DNA of 42,930 bases from Pseudomonas fluorescens HK44 (GTDB taxonomy: Bacteria > Pseudomonadota > Gammaproteobacteria > Pseudomonadales > Pseudomonadaceae): assembly GCF_000217955.3 (NCBI RefSeq), contig NZ_AFOY02000032.1, forward strand, positions 1 through 42,930. The letters are read 5' to 3'. The notes under the pieces were generated by a model that saw only the letters and a program-made list of their open reading frames with translations, was not told the origin of the DNA and did not search any database. Below are positions 14,377 through 21,749 of this stretch, one piece after another. Each line of letters opens with the position of its first letter. The stretch's first letter is position 1. The position numbers were made by a program, and so were the translations under genes.

Positions 14377-15213
14377 TTACGCGGCGGCTTGACCGCTGCG
14401 CAGGGCCTGGGCCAGTACCCACAAGGCGCGATTGAGTTTCACGTCTTGGTCAATGCCGTTAACGGCGCGGGTAGTTGTCCGGCGTCCTTGCTTGTTGCGG
14501 CCACGCAAGCCGCCCTTGATGGTGTTTTCCTGCACGCGGTTGAACGTGGTCCAGAGATCGCTTGCGCGGTCTTCGGCACGGCGCGGCATCAGCAGTTGCG
14601 ACGGCGTGACCGGGGCAGGGCCTTCGGATGGGTCGTAGCGGTAGGCCAGGGCCGCCATGGCGAACGCTTCTTGCTCTTCCTGGCGCAAGTGGTAGTGCTG
14701 CATGTCGTCAAGGTTGGCGTCGATCTGCTCGAACTGGCCCAGCACCTCATAGGCACCTTCGATAACGTCGTTAACAACGTCAATGCGGCCGCTGTGGCGC
14801 ACTTTCTGATCCATCGCCATGTCGCCCAGGACCAGCCCGTTAGCGCACACGAAACGGAACTTGCCGGCCATCATCTGGTAGCTGCTGCTGCCGTCGTGGC
14901 TGTTCAGCAGAATGATTTCGTTCGCTTCCTTGCTCATGATGTTGCTGGCATGGCGCAGGCGAATCATGTGCTTGGTGTGCTCGCGTTTGTCGGTGTTGCG
15001 GACGCGGGTCTGGCACGCCATGAACGGCTGAAAACCTTCTGTGCGCAGCGCATCGAGCACCTTGACGGTTGGAATGTACAGGTAACGTTCCGAACGGCTG
15101 TCGTGCGCTTCCTCGGCAAAGATCGAGGGCGCCACGCGGGCAATCTCGTCATTGGTCAGAGGGGCATCGCTGCGGATCATGCACGGATTACGGAAGTTGC
15201 TGGAAAGACGCAT
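14377..15213 (-). CDS. DUF932 (plasmid/phage-like) protein, first gene of CUP operon B
   Basis: 278 residues; GAAGGAG precedes ATG at 15213. Family features of DUF932: EARYIPTVKVLDAL-like segment (RYLYIPTVKVLDALRTEGF), the invariant-looking R/H-rich MIRLRHA, then EIILLNSHDGSSSYQMMAGKFRFVCANGLV, and a late TTFNRVQENTIKGGL. DUF932 proteins are widespread on conjugative plasmids and phages, often beside ArdC or DNA-repair genes, with no established function. It directly follows the promoter and leader hairpin of module B. Intact. Confidence 0.85.
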   Translation of the reverse strand: MRLSSNFRNPCMIRSDAPLTNDEIARVAPSIFAEEAHDSRSERYLYIPTVKVLDALRTEGFQPFMACQTRVRNTDKREHTKHMIRLRHASNIMSKEANEIILLNSHDGSSSYQMMAGKFRFVCANGLVLGDMAMDQKVRHSGRIDVVNDVIEGAYEVLGQFEQIDANLDDMQHYHLRQEEQEAFAMAALAYRYDPSEGPAPVTPSQLLMPRRAEDRASDLWTTFNRVQENTIKGGLRGRNKQGRRTTTRAVNGIDQDVKLNRALWVLAQALRSGQAAA

Positions 15214-15235
15214 TTTTGTATCTCCTTCGCAGATT

Positions 15236-15268
15236 CCCCGGAGCGGTTGCTGCCGCTGGTGTCCGGGG
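15236..15268 (-). promoter_or_regulatory. 5' leader hairpin of operon B
   Basis: Same nested CCCCGG/CCGGGG hairpin as in module A, with one loop change (GCTGCCGCT). It ends 8 bases before the GAAGGAG ribosome site. Confidence 0.7.
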
Positions 15269-15297
15269 TGTCGAGGCGGTATTGCTTCGACGTGGTT

Positions 15298-15326
15298 AGT
15301 ATCTCAAATCGGGGCGCTGTCGTCAA
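15298..15326 (-). promoter_or_regulatory. Promoter of operon B
   Basis: -35 TTGACG (15326-15321), 17-bp spacer, -10 GATACT (15303-15298) on the minus strand. The palindrome GTCAAACAATCTTTGAC lies at 15333-15349. Confidence 0.75.
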
Positions 15327-15893
15327 CTGTTGGTCAAACAATCTTTGACTAATAATTGACTTGACGCGGCGCGCTTTTCGGAGCTGCTTAGATGCCGAGG
15401 TGGGAGCGGGAGGTAAACATAAAGCGCGCCCGCGAAGCGGGTGCAGCCCCGCTTTTGCCCTGGAGCGTGAATCTCCCCCGGTGGATCTGCTCGTCAGCCT
15501 TCGGTTGGTCGCGGTAAGCCCCGACTACCCGGAGCTGGGCCGCCGTCATGGGGACCGTGGAATAGCGGAGCGACCGAAGGGAGTGAGCATATGCCGCGAA
15601 AGCCCCTTGACGGCATAGGCCCAGCGGAGGGTAGGCGATTAGGGCTGATAGCGGCCAGCCGGAGGGTGATGAGCACACCCAGGACGCGCAGGGGCGGCAA
15701 GGTGGCCAGCAGGCCGCCGCGCAGGCCGGCAGGCCGGAGGGCAAGCGGAGCGCGCAGCGCCTGGCGGGCCAGGTGCGCAGGCGAGAGGGATTGAAGCCCG
15801 AAGGGGCGAGACGCGGCGTAGCTGTGGCTCGATGCGTAGCACGAAAGCCCGGGCCGCAGGCCTCGCGCTATGCCTCGGATGACGGCAGGGCGA

Positions 15894-16154
15894 TCACTCG
15901 CCGGCACCCTGCTCCAGCTCCAGCAAGCGCGCTGTGGCAGCCTGCTCGATCAACAAATACAGGCGCTCAACCTGCTGTTGTTCCAGCGCTTTCAACAATT
16001 CCAGGGCCTCCACCATGCCCTCGGCGCGGGCCTGGGAAATCAAGCAATTCGCCGCGCTGGTGGCGGTGTTCACTTCGGCCAGGCGCCTGCGCAATACAAC
16101 CTGATAGCTCGGCGGCAGGATCAGGCCAGGCATCAACTCCTGTTCGTTTCGCAT
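15894..16154 (-). CDS. 86-residue helical protein, end of the vapBC operon
   Basis: ATG at 16154 has GGGAGG five bases upstream; the upstream frame is rejected. It begins MRNEQELMPGLILPPSYQVVLRRRL and continues as one or two long helices (EALELLKALEQQQVERLYLLIEQ). No known family. It overlaps neither neighbour and lies 11 bp after the 39-residue gene. Confidence 0.65.
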   Translation of the reverse strand: MRNEQELMPGLILPPSYQVVLRRRLAEVNTATSAANCLISQARAEGMVEALELLKALEQQQVERLYLLIEQAATARLLELEQGAGE

Positions 16155-16165
16155 ACCGGCCTCCC

Positions 16166-16285
16166 TCAGTTTTCGCCGACGACCTGGCGCACTTCGGCCA
16201 TAACCTTGTTCCACTCGTCCACCGCATCAAACATCGCGCCGACCGCTGCCAAGGCGTGCTGTTGCTTGGTGTAAGTGCGGTTCAT
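16166..16285 (-). CDS. 39-residue microprotein
   Basis: ATG at 16285 overlaps the stop of the preceding 53-residue gene (ATGA), and TGA is at 16166-16168. The product is MNRTYTKQQHALAAVGAMFD, then a helix AVDEWNKVMAEVRQVVGEN. It has no ribosome site of its own, so it depends on translational coupling. Too small for family recognition. Confidence 0.5.
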   Translation of the reverse strand: MNRTYTKQQHALAAVGAMFDAVDEWNKVMAEVRQVVGEN

Positions 16286-16443
16286 GTGCTCGGGTCGGCA
16301 AGCTGGGCCAGGCCGGTGAGCTGCCACCAGGCTGAGGTAAAGCCGTCGCTACGTTCGGGGCCATTGGGCAGGGTAAGCGCACCTTTCAACTGAGTGAGGT
16401 GCAGTTGGGCGCAATCAATGATGGCTTGTTCCAGTTCGGTCAT
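16282..16443 (-). CDS. 53-residue microprotein
   Basis: ATG at 16443 lies 6 bases after the vapC stop; a stretch CAAGAG lies upstream at the vapC end. The product begins MTELEQAIIDCAQLHLTQLKG and ends WWQLTGLAQLADPST. The stop overlaps the next start (ATGA). No known family. Confidence 0.55.
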   Translation of the reverse strand: MTELEQAIIDCAQLHLTQLKGALTLPNGPERSDGFTSAWWQLTGLAQLADPST

Positions 16444-16449
16444 GGCGTA

Positions 16450-16887
16450 TCAACTCTTGGTAATGGCGGGTTGGGTCCAGTCCTCAAGGACTAGGCCAGG
16501 AACGCGAGCAAATTCGCGAGTGTTGTTCGTGACCAGAACACACCCAGCGGCCAGGGCATGGCCGGCTATCGCTGCATCGTTGTTGCCAATGGGCGTACCC
16601 AGGCGGGCGAGGGCGGTGCGGATCTGCGTTGTTTGATCTACGGCGGCGGCGTCCCAGGACAGGATGGCGTCCAGGCGCTGGATGAAGGCATCGACCATCG
16701 CTGCAACCTTGGGCGATGCCTTGGGGTTGGCGGCCCCGAAACGCATTTCGGAGTAGGTGATGGCCGAAACGACAATCCGGTGCTGATTAGTGACTGCCTG
16801 TTCCAGCTTGGCCAGCACCGCGTCGGGGCGCTCGCGCATGATGAACGAACAGATGTTCGTATCGAGCATGTACGTCTTTTTGCTCAT
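16450..16887 (-). CDS. vapC: PIN-domain toxin VapC
   Basis: 145 residues; an RNase of the PIN family, toxic when free of VapB. The acidic residues of the PIN active site are present: D9 in MLDTNICSFIM, E47 in AITYSEMRFG, and D104 in GTPIGNNDAAIAGHAL. The gene overlaps vapB by four bases (ATGA), the usual antitoxin-first order. It probably contributes to post-segregational stability of the plasmid. Intact. Confidence 0.95.
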   Translation of the reverse strand: MSKKTYMLDTNICSFIMRERPDAVLAKLEQAVTNQHRIVVSAITYSEMRFGAANPKASPKVAAMVDAFIQRLDAILSWDAAAVDQTTQIRTALARLGTPIGNNDAAIAGHALAAGCVLVTNNTREFARVPGLVLEDWTQPAITKS

Positions 16888-17120
16888 GTGAAGTCACCCA
16901 GGAAACGGTCTTCCTCGATCACATCCTTTCGCTCGGTCAGAAAGTCAGGATCTGCGGCCGCCACGTCGCGCAACGATGCCCAGGAGGGGCGCACAGGGCG
17001 CAGGATCAGCGTTTCGCCGTCGCGGATAATCTCCAGCTCGGAAACGCCCTGGTACTCCATATCCCGAGGGATGCGGATCGCCTGGTTTCGGCTGTTCATG
17101 AAAATGGAAACGGTACGCAT
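16884..17120 (-). CDS. vapB: VapB antitoxin
   Basis: 78 residues with an N-terminal AbrB/MazE-type swapped-hairpin motif (VSIFMNSRNQAIRIPRDMEY, then VSELEIIRDGETLILRPVRP). The C-terminal acidic tail (FLTERKDVIEEDRFLGDFT) is the VapC-binding part. It is preceded by AGGAGG in TAGGAGGTTCCC. VapB normally represses its operon together with VapC. Confidence 0.93.
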   Translation of the reverse strand: MRTVSIFMNSRNQAIRIPRDMEYQGVSELEIIRDGETLILRPVRPSWASLRDVAAADPDFLTERKDVIEEDRFLGDFT

Positions 17121-17129
17121 GGGAACCTC

Positions 17130-17555
17130 CTACAAGTTGAAACACGTTGAGGCGGTGATGGTGCTGCCGCGCTCGATGCCCAGGTTTGCAAGCTGGCCGC
17201 GTGGCACCTCGATAATGCCGAGGGCGGGCCGCAATGATGAATGCTTGGCGGTTGTGTGTGGCTCCAGCTCTTGTACGCTCTGGATAACCCCATCTGCTCC
17301 GATCCAAGCCGCGTCTAATGGGGCAGGGGTGTTCTTCATCCACACAAATCGCACTGCCGGCGTAGTCCAGAGAAACAGCATGCCTCGCCCTGGATCTGGC
17401 CGCCCGGCGAGGCCCTGCGCCTGTGCGGCTTCGGTGGTGGCCACGGGTAGGTCGAGTGTCGCGCCATTCTGGAACGACAACCGGCAATCATCGCTATAAG
17501 CCGGTGTGGTGAGCACGGCCCCCAAAAGCAACGCAGGTAAGCAGCGGTTGAGCAT
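17130..17555 (-). CDS. DUF192 family exported protein
   Basis: ATG at 17555 follows GAAGGAGG; 141 residues. The signal peptide is MLNRCLPALLLGAVLTTPAYS, then D. The DUF192 core has LAGRPDPGRGMLFLW, FVWMKNTPAPLDAAWI and ALGIIEVPRGQLANLGIERG. The family is small, periplasmic or secreted, of unknown biochemical role. It lies first in an operon with vapBC, ending 9 bp before vapB. It may simply share the promoter. Confidence 0.88.
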   Translation of the reverse strand: MLNRCLPALLLGAVLTTPAYSDDCRLSFQNGATLDLPVATTEAAQAQGLAGRPDPGRGMLFLWTTPAVRFVWMKNTPAPLDAAWIGADGVIQSVQELEPHTTAKHSSLRPALGIIEVPRGQLANLGIERGSTITASTCFNL

Positions 17556-17581
17556 CGGAACCTCCTTCAATCTCCAAGAGA

Positions 17582-17609
17582 ATCCTAGCATATGGCAAGC
17601 ATATGTCAA
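17582..17609 (-). promoter_or_regulatory. Promoter of the DUF192-vapBC operon
   Basis: -35 TTGACA (17609-17604), 16-bp spacer, -10 TAGGAT (17587-17582). The spacer contains a CATATG-CTTGC-CATATG pair, a likely operator for VapBC or another repressor. It is divergent from the promoter at 17618-17646. Confidence 0.7.
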
Positions 17610-17617
17610 TTGAGCAA

Positions 17618-17646
17618 TTGAGCGCGCTGGGGTGCGTCGTTATACT
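17618..17646 (+). promoter_or_regulatory. Divergent promoter with no clear gene downstream
   Basis: TTGAGC (17618-17623), 17-bp spacer, TATACT (17641-17646). Downstream there is only a 7-codon frame (ATGCGCTCC.. to TAG) and then a long stem-loop at 17678-17713. A small RNA is the simplest reading. Confidence 0.55.
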
Positions 17647-17652
17647 GCGGGC

Positions 17653-17716
17653 ATGCGCTCCTTCGCAGAGCACTAGAAGCCCGTTTTGCATTGCTGTGCA
17701 GCGGGCTTCGCCATTT
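17653..17716 (+). ncRNA. Candidate small RNA
   Basis: Predicted transcript from the promoter at 17618-17646, ending in a stem-loop with GAAGCCCG (17678-17685) paired to CGGGCTTC (17705-17712) and an inner GCA/TGC pair. No U run follows, so the 3' end is uncertain. The rest of the gap 17717-17841 shows no gene. Confidence 0.3.
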
Positions 17717-17841
17717 CTGGCCCTCCTGTAATCCCTCCCCAAGAATCCCTGAATCTTCGTAGAGCCTGGTGCGTGTGGCTGACTAGCGAGGCTTGCCCGA
17801 GTCTGTCCGGTGCGAGTGGCGGGCGGCTGCCGGCAGGCAAG

Positions 17842-17863
17842 AAAAAGCCCGCATCGCGGGCTT
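17842..17863 (-). terminator. Terminator of the kfrA transcript
   Basis: On the minus strand, stem AAGCCCGC-GAT-GCGGGCTT followed by TTTC. It stands 20 bp beyond the membrane-protein stop at 17883. Confidence 0.85.
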
Positions 17864-17882
17864 GGGGAAGTGCTGATACCGA

Positions 17883-18155
17883 TCAACTCATTAAGTCGGT
17901 GATGGTTCGGCCCAGGTTGATAGCGAACAAGAGCAGGGTTAAAACCCAGTACAATGGCAGGCGCTTATCCTTGGCGCTGTAACCCTCGCTGAATCTGTTT
18001 TGAGGCGCCGTCGAGGCGTACAGAGCGCCCCGAAAGCCTTTGGGAATGACTACGACAAAGGCGAACAGTAGCCAATCGAAGCCCGTCTCTTGCATGGGGC
18101 CGTGATAAGCCAGCCACGCGGCAAAGCCAATCCAGATTAGTGCTATCCATGTGAT
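17883..18155 (-). CDS. Small membrane protein of unknown function (start codon unclear)
   Basis: About 90 residues with three likely membrane segments: WIALIWIGFAAWLAYH, WLLFAFVVVIP and LYWVLTLLLFAINLG. A good ribosome site (AAAGGGAG, about 18160-18167) lies upstream. The ATG at the right distance (18150) is one base out of this frame; in frame there is only ATC (18155). An alternative TTG at 18203 lies inside kfrA. Either a single-base change has damaged the start, or a non-standard codon is used. It follows kfrA by 22 bp. Confidence 0.55.
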   Translation of the reverse strand: MTWIALIWIGFAAWLAYHGPMQETGFDWLLFAFVVVIPKGFRGALYASTAPQNRFSEGYSAKDKRLPLYWVLTLLLFAINLGRTITDLMS

Positions 18156-18177
18156 TGATCTCCCTTTCGTTTGTGGG

Positions 18178-18828
18178 TTACTTGCCCTTCTTAGCCAGGC
18201 CAAGCTGTTTTTCCAGAGCCTCTACCTGACCTTCGGCGCGTGCTGCGCGGTCCAGGGCCTGGCGTTCGCTCTTGCGTGCCTCGATAGCTTCGGAGTCCTT
18301 TTCGTTGGCCCTGGTGACAGCCCGGTGGATCTCCTGGGCGCTGTGGTCCTTCTGGTGCTTCAACTCCAGCTCGGCACGTTCTTCCAGGGCGTGATAGTTG
18401 GCCTGTAGCTCGCGGTACAGCGCTGCGGTTTCCTCCAGGCCCGCGATCTTGGCGCGCAGGTCGTGCAGCTCTGCATCCATGCTATCAGCTAGGGCAATCG
18501 CTTCCTCGGCCTGCTCGCGGATCTGCGCGGCATTCTCTTCGATCACTCGGCGCTTTCCGTCCAGGGCCTGGTCGGCAGCAACACGGGCCAGGTTCCAGAT
18601 ATCGGCGCCGAAGTTCTCCAGCAACTGGGCCAGGGCAGGTGGTGGTGGGTCGATGAGTGGCTGGGCCTCTTGCTGCTTGCGGTTCTTCCACTCGCTCATG
18701 GCCTCCTGAATGGTCGTAAAGCTGCCGACGCCACCCAGGCGCTTGCGCACGTTGGCCAGGGTGGGCTTAGTGCCGTCAGCGTCCAGTTCGTCGGCGGCCT
18801 TCCAGATCATTTCCTTGGTGAGTGCCAT
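18178..18828 (-). CDS. kfrA: KfrA-like coiled-coil DNA-binding protein
   Basis: 216 residues; ATG at 18828 with AAAGGAG eight bases upstream (a longer frame to 18888 crosses the operator and is rejected). N-terminal helix-turn-helix region: KEMIWKAADELDADGTKPTLANVRKRLGGVGSFTTIQEAMSEWK, the KfrA_N pattern. From about residue 80 onward it is a long alanine-rich coiled coil (RVIEENAAQIREQAEEAIALADSM and so on). In IncP and IncW plasmids KfrA is an autorepressor that supports stable maintenance. The promoter carries clear inverted repeats. Confidence 0.9.
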   Translation of the reverse strand: MALTKEMIWKAADELDADGTKPTLANVRKRLGGVGSFTTIQEAMSEWKNRKQQEAQPLIDPPPPALAQLLENFGADIWNLARVAADQALDGKRRVIEENAAQIREQAEEAIALADSMDAELHDLRAKIAGLEETAALYRELQANYHALEERAELELKHQKDHSAQEIHRAVTRANEKDSEAIEARKSERQALDRAARAEGQVEALEKQLGLAKKGK

Positions 18829-18846
18829 GGGGCGTGCTCCTTTGTA

Positions 18847-18879
18847 TGTTGTAGCGTGTAGTATTATACAACATACTAC
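18847..18879 (-). promoter_or_regulatory. kfrA promoter and overlapping operators
   Basis: -10 TATAAT on the minus strand (18868-18863) sits within two interlocked inverted repeats: GTAGTAT / ATACTAC (18858-18864, 18873-18879) and TGTTGTA / TACAACA (18847-18853, 18867-18873). This fits KfrA autorepression. No strong -35 was found. Confidence 0.65.
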
Positions 18880-19022
18880 AAAATACAATACAGCCTAACG
18901 CGGCCAGTTGGCCTTGTTGGCTCCGCTCCAGCGCGGCGGGCGAGCCACCGCACCAGAGCGCAGCAGCCGTTCGATTCCACCCTCCTATACTTCAATGCCC
19001 CGCCTCCATAGGAGTTGCTGCC

Positions 19023-19235
19023 ATGTATGACGACCAGCCACCCTTCGCACCGTTGCCTCCTAAGAATGACTGCCCGGACGGCATGAGCCACGACCGCACG
19101 GTCTACTACGGCATGGCGCAGGGCTTGCTGTCGGCCCTGTTCGTTTCGGGGATCATCAAGCCGTTTGACTATGAGCAACGCCGCGCTGGACTGGTGTGGG
19201 AGTACCAGTGGGGCAATCAGGACAACCCGGAGTGA
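19023..19235 (+). CDS. 70-residue protein of unknown function
   Basis: AGGAG lies 8 bases before ATG at 19023. The sequence MYDDQPPFAPLPPKNDCPDGMS, then a helix YGMAQGLLSALFVSGII, and a C-terminal WEYQWGNQDN. It is the only plus-strand gene between 11190 and 25869 and lies between kfrA and the replication origin. TATACT at about 18985 could be its -10. No family is recognised. Confidence 0.6.
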   Translation: MYDDQPPFAPLPPKNDCPDGMSHDRTVYYGMAQGLLSALFVSGIIKPFDYEQRRAGLVWEYQWGNQDNPE

Positions 19236-19280
19236 TCCCGTGGCGCGTGCACGGTGCCGGTGTCGAACGCTATCCGTGAG

Positions 19281-19289
19281 TTATCCACA
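19281..19289 (+). other. DnaA box
   Basis: Perfect consensus TTATCCACA, 109 bp before the first iteron. The A+T-rich stretch that follows (about 19300-19345, TTAAAGGTTTAAGTTAAAAG) is a likely DNA unwinding element. Confidence 0.7.
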
Positions 19290-19397
19290 AGCTCAGTCAA
19301 ATCAGAGCCGTTAAAGGTTTAAGTTAAAAGGTTAATACGCGCGCGCGTTGTTAGCGTTTTGCGAGGCCTTGATTTACCTGGGCTGGCGGGTGGTTCT

Positions 19398-19663
19398 GGT
19401 CCCCGGAGTGACGAAATAGGCGGTCCCTGGAGTGACGAACCCCAGTCCCCGAAGTGACGAATCGGCGGTCCCTAGAGTGACGAATCGCGGTCCCTGGAGT
19501 GACGAACCGGCTAGGCCGCGAAATTGGGCGCGGTCCCTGGAGTGACGAATGCGCAGATAAAGCCCCCGAAGGGGCTGCGGTACAGCTCAAGAACGCATGA
19601 ATCAATAGAGAAAAACCCTTACACATCAGTGGATTGACCCCTTCCGGTCCCTGGAGTGACGAA
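19398..19663 (+). repeat. oriV: Iterons of the replication origin (oriV)
   Basis: Seven 18-bp copies of GGTCCCTGGAGTGACGAA, in one orientation, start at 19398, 19422, 19444, 19467, 19489, 19532 and 19646. The first five are 22-24 bp apart (two helical turns); the sixth and seventh are set off by 43 and 114 bp. Copies 1, 3 and 4 carry changes (CCCCGG, AGTCCCCGA, CCCTAG). Copy 7 lies 11 bp from the repA stop. Together with the DnaA box this is a typical iteron origin recognised by RepA. Confidence 0.93.
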
Positions 19664-19673
19664 TTGCCATGAC

Positions 19674-20810
19674 TCATGCAGCGGGTGCGGCCTTTGCTTT
19701 GCGTGGCGTCTTGATACCGTTGCGCGTGGCTTTGAGCAAGGCCGCTTTGCCGGCGTCGGACTTGTTGAAGAACAACACCGCGTCTTCGTCGGGCAGGTAG
19801 GTCATGTAGTAGTCGAGCAAGCTGCCGGCCTCGGCCAGCTCCTTGACCTTGGCGCGAAACTTCTTTTCCGCCTGGGCGCTTCCGACCTTCTTTTGCAGCA
19901 GAGTCAGGCCGATCTTCCATTGGCCCTGGCCGCCGCAATGCTTTCGGCAAAGCTCATAGATGCGTTTGGCGATGGCGCTGCGTAGCCCGAAATAGTCGCC
20001 CGGAATGGTCAACACATCCATGGCTTTCGCAGCGTTAAATGTGGTGTCGGATACCTTGATCCGAATGGCGCACATGCGGTTCTTGGCGCCCCTGGTGATG
20101 ATCTCCACGTCATCGAGCAGGCCCACCCAGCGCCGGCTACCGTCACGGTCTTTCGTCGATTCAAAGGTGGCCCGCATGCGAGTACCGGTGAGCCTGTCGA
20201 ACGCCTTGCTAAGCAGCTCATAGCCGCGCTCGCTGGTACTGCTGCGCGTGAAGCTCAACAGTTCGTGAGCGGTCGTCTCGATAGTCGGTGATACGGCTAT
20301 GCCGGCGTTGATCGCGGCCACCAGCTTCGACACGCAAAACAGCACGATATCCTTGTCATGCTGGGTCGCCCGACCGGCAACGCTGGGAATGATCTCGATC
20401 TTGTTCCCGTTGTGCTCGTAGGTGATCTGCCTGGTGTCTCCGTCTTCCACGGCGTAGATCGGGTGCTCCATTGTAGGCCGCTCGTCCTTGGGGATCGCCG
20501 GCAGGCCGGTCGCAATCCAGAAATCGAGCTGCGTTTCGAGCACCACAACTTGCTTGCGGCCCGCTGAGGCCTTCACCGCCTCGCGCCCTGGTGTCTTGTC
20601 CTTCGGCTGCTTCGCCTCTTCGCGTTTCAGCCGCTCCGCCGCCTGCTGGTAGGTTTCGCCTGGCCGGGCTTCGGCCTCAATGCGCTTGCGCCACTTGTCG
20701 ATGTTGATTGCGTCCTGCCCGACCAAGGGGGCTTTGGCCGCAGAGCGACGTTTCGGCAGTGGCGAGGTGGCCAGGTCGGGATCGATATCAAACAACTCAT
20801 TGGACGACAT
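19674..20810 (-). CDS. repA: Plasmid replication initiator, RepA of the RPA family
   Basis: 378 residues. It shows the RPA-family order: DFWIATGLPAIPKDERPTMEHPIYAV, ITYEHNG, ATQHDKDIVLFCVSKL, the winged-helix part AHELLSFTRSSTSERGYELLSKAFDRLTGTRM, then PGDYFGLRSAIAKRIYELCRKHCG and LLQKKVGS. The basic N-terminal arm (residues 60-90) is probably flexible. RepA binds the iterons and recruits the host replication machinery. The start at 20810 overlaps the resolvase stop by 14 bp, and the origin lies downstream of the gene. Intact. Confidence 0.94.
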   Translation of the reverse strand: MSSNELFDIDPDLATSPLPKRRSAAKAPLVGQDAINIDKWRKRIEAEARPGETYQQAAERLKREEAKQPKDKTPGREAVKASAGRKQVVVLETQLDFWIATGLPAIPKDERPTMEHPIYAVEDGDTRQITYEHNGNKIEIIPSVAGRATQHDKDIVLFCVSKLVAAINAGIAVSPTIETTAHELLSFTRSSTSERGYELLSKAFDRLTGTRMRATFESTKDRDGSRRWVGLLDDVEIITRGAKNRMCAIRIKVSDTTFNAAKAMDVLTIPGDYFGLRSAIAKRIYELCRKHCGGQGQWKIGLTLLQKKVGSAQAEKKFRAKVKELAEAGSLLDYYMTYLPDEDAVLFFNKSDAGKAALLKATRNGIKTPRKAKAAPAA

Positions 20811-21414
20811 GCTGGGCCTCCTTGCTCAGATACTTGTAGATGGTGGTTCTGCTGACTTTGAACCTGGCGGCCACGTCGCTGACGGTCGTCAAGGGATCGG
20901 CCAGCAGGATCTTGATATCGCGGATCTCCTTCGCTCCAAGCGTCGGCTTGCGACCCCCTTTGCGCCCACGTGCGCGGGCGGCCTCCAGGCCGGCCATGGT
21001 CCGTTCGCGGTTTAGCTCGCGTTCGTACTCCGCCAGGGTGGCGAAGACGTTCAACTGCATCCGTCCGCCCGCCGTGCTGGTGTCGATGTGCTCGGTGAGC
21101 GATTCAAAGCGAACCTGCATGGCTTCCAGTTGCGCCATGAGCTGGAGCAGGTGGGAGAGGCTGCGACCGAAGCGGGAAAGCTGCCACACGACAACGGTAT
21201 CCCCTGGGCGGAGTGCTTTTAGCATCTGCTCCAGCTCGGGCCGGTTGGCCCTGGCCCCGCTGATCTGTTCCTCATAGATCCGCGTACAACCAGCGGCGAC
21301 AAGCGCGTCTCGCTGTAGGTCCAGGTTCTGGTCCTGCTTGCTGGTTCGGGCGTACCCAATGCGCAGGCCTCCGGTCAATATGTCCAGGGTTGAAGAGTCT
21401 TTGCCGTTACGCAT
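20797..21414 (-). CDS. resP: Serine recombinase (resolvase), ResP-like
   Basis: 205 residues from ATG at 21414 with GGAGG five bases upstream. Catalytic domain: IGYARTSKQDQ with S25, then DTVVVWQLSRFGRSL and GRMQLNVFATLAEYERELNRERT. A C-terminal helix-turn-helix follows (TTVSDVAARFKVSRTTIYKYL). R388 has a resolvase, ResP, in the same place next to repA; its role is to resolve plasmid multimers. The gene overlaps both neighbours, so the three are one operon. Intact. Confidence 0.92.
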   Translation of the reverse strand: MRNGKDSSTLDILTGGLRIGYARTSKQDQNLDLQRDALVAAGCTRIYEEQISGARANRPELEQMLKALRPGDTVVVWQLSRFGRSLSHLLQLMAQLEAMQVRFESLTEHIDTSTAGGRMQLNVFATLAEYERELNRERTMAGLEAARARGRKGGRKPTLGAKEIRDIKILLADPLTTVSDVAARFKVSRTTIYKYLSKEAQHVVQ

Positions 21415-21613
21415 GGTCACCTCCATGTGGTTGGCCTGGTTTGTCGGTCGATAGCACCACGCCGCCATCCCACTCGGCCACGACCTCGGCCCCGCAACAT
21501 GTACAAGCGGTCGTCAACTCGGCAGCGGTTTCGGCCAGGTGTAGCTGGCCAGCATGGCCGCATGCGGTGCAACGGTACACGTACAGCGTGGTCGGGATGG
21601 GTTTGCTCATCAT
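21407..21613 (-). CDS. Small zinc-ribbon-like protein
   Basis: 68 residues. Two cysteine pairs, CTACGH and CTCCGAE, about 20 residues apart, form a likely zinc ribbon. The ribosome site is weak (CGGAAATTGCC before ATGATG). It overlaps the resolvase start by 8 bp and is first in the operon with resP and repA. Function is unknown; small ribbons of this kind often bind nucleic acid. Confidence 0.7.
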   Translation of the reverse strand: MMSKPIPTTLYVYRCTACGHAGQLHLAETAAELTTACTCCGAEVVAEWDGGVVLSTDKPGQPHGGDHA

Positions 21614-21676
21614 GGCAATTTCCGTACACCTAATGTAGACACTGAAAAGTTACGAGAAAGTTAACAGTTTATGCCC

Positions 21677-21701
21677 AAAAAAACGCCCCTGGGCGCTTTT
21701 T
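21677..21701. terminator. Bidirectional terminator
   Basis: CGCC / GGCG stem (21684-21687, 21692-21695), flanked by a run of A on one side and T on the other. It separates the end of CUP operon C (21750) from the zinc-ribbon-resP-repA operon. Confidence 0.6.
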
Positions 21702-21749
21702 GAAAGTGTGCAGAAAACGACCGTTTACTGCACAGGCATTTGCCGGGAT

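Larger units (their letters stand above)
15228..15866 (-). repeat. CUP-like module B
   Basis: Second full copy, differing from module A at only scattered positions (for example ATTCCCC for ATTGCCCC, CGGGGC for CGTGGC, and AAGGGAG for GGAGGGAG). It drives the minus-strand operon starting at 15213. No gene is supported inside it. Confidence 0.85.

Noticed and set aside
14389..15348. Plus-strand frame of 319 codons over the DUF932 gene
   Set aside because: The minus-strand gene has a ribosome site and DUF932 motifs; the plus frame crosses module B without a start signal.
19337..19349. Alternating CG run (CGCGCGCGCG) near oriV
   Set aside because: Too short to support a claim of Z-DNA or a functional element.
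19398..19663. Regular repeats that might be taken for a CRISPR array
   Set aside because: Repeat units are 18 bp with 4-6 bp gaps, next to repA and a DnaA box: iterons. No cas genes are present.
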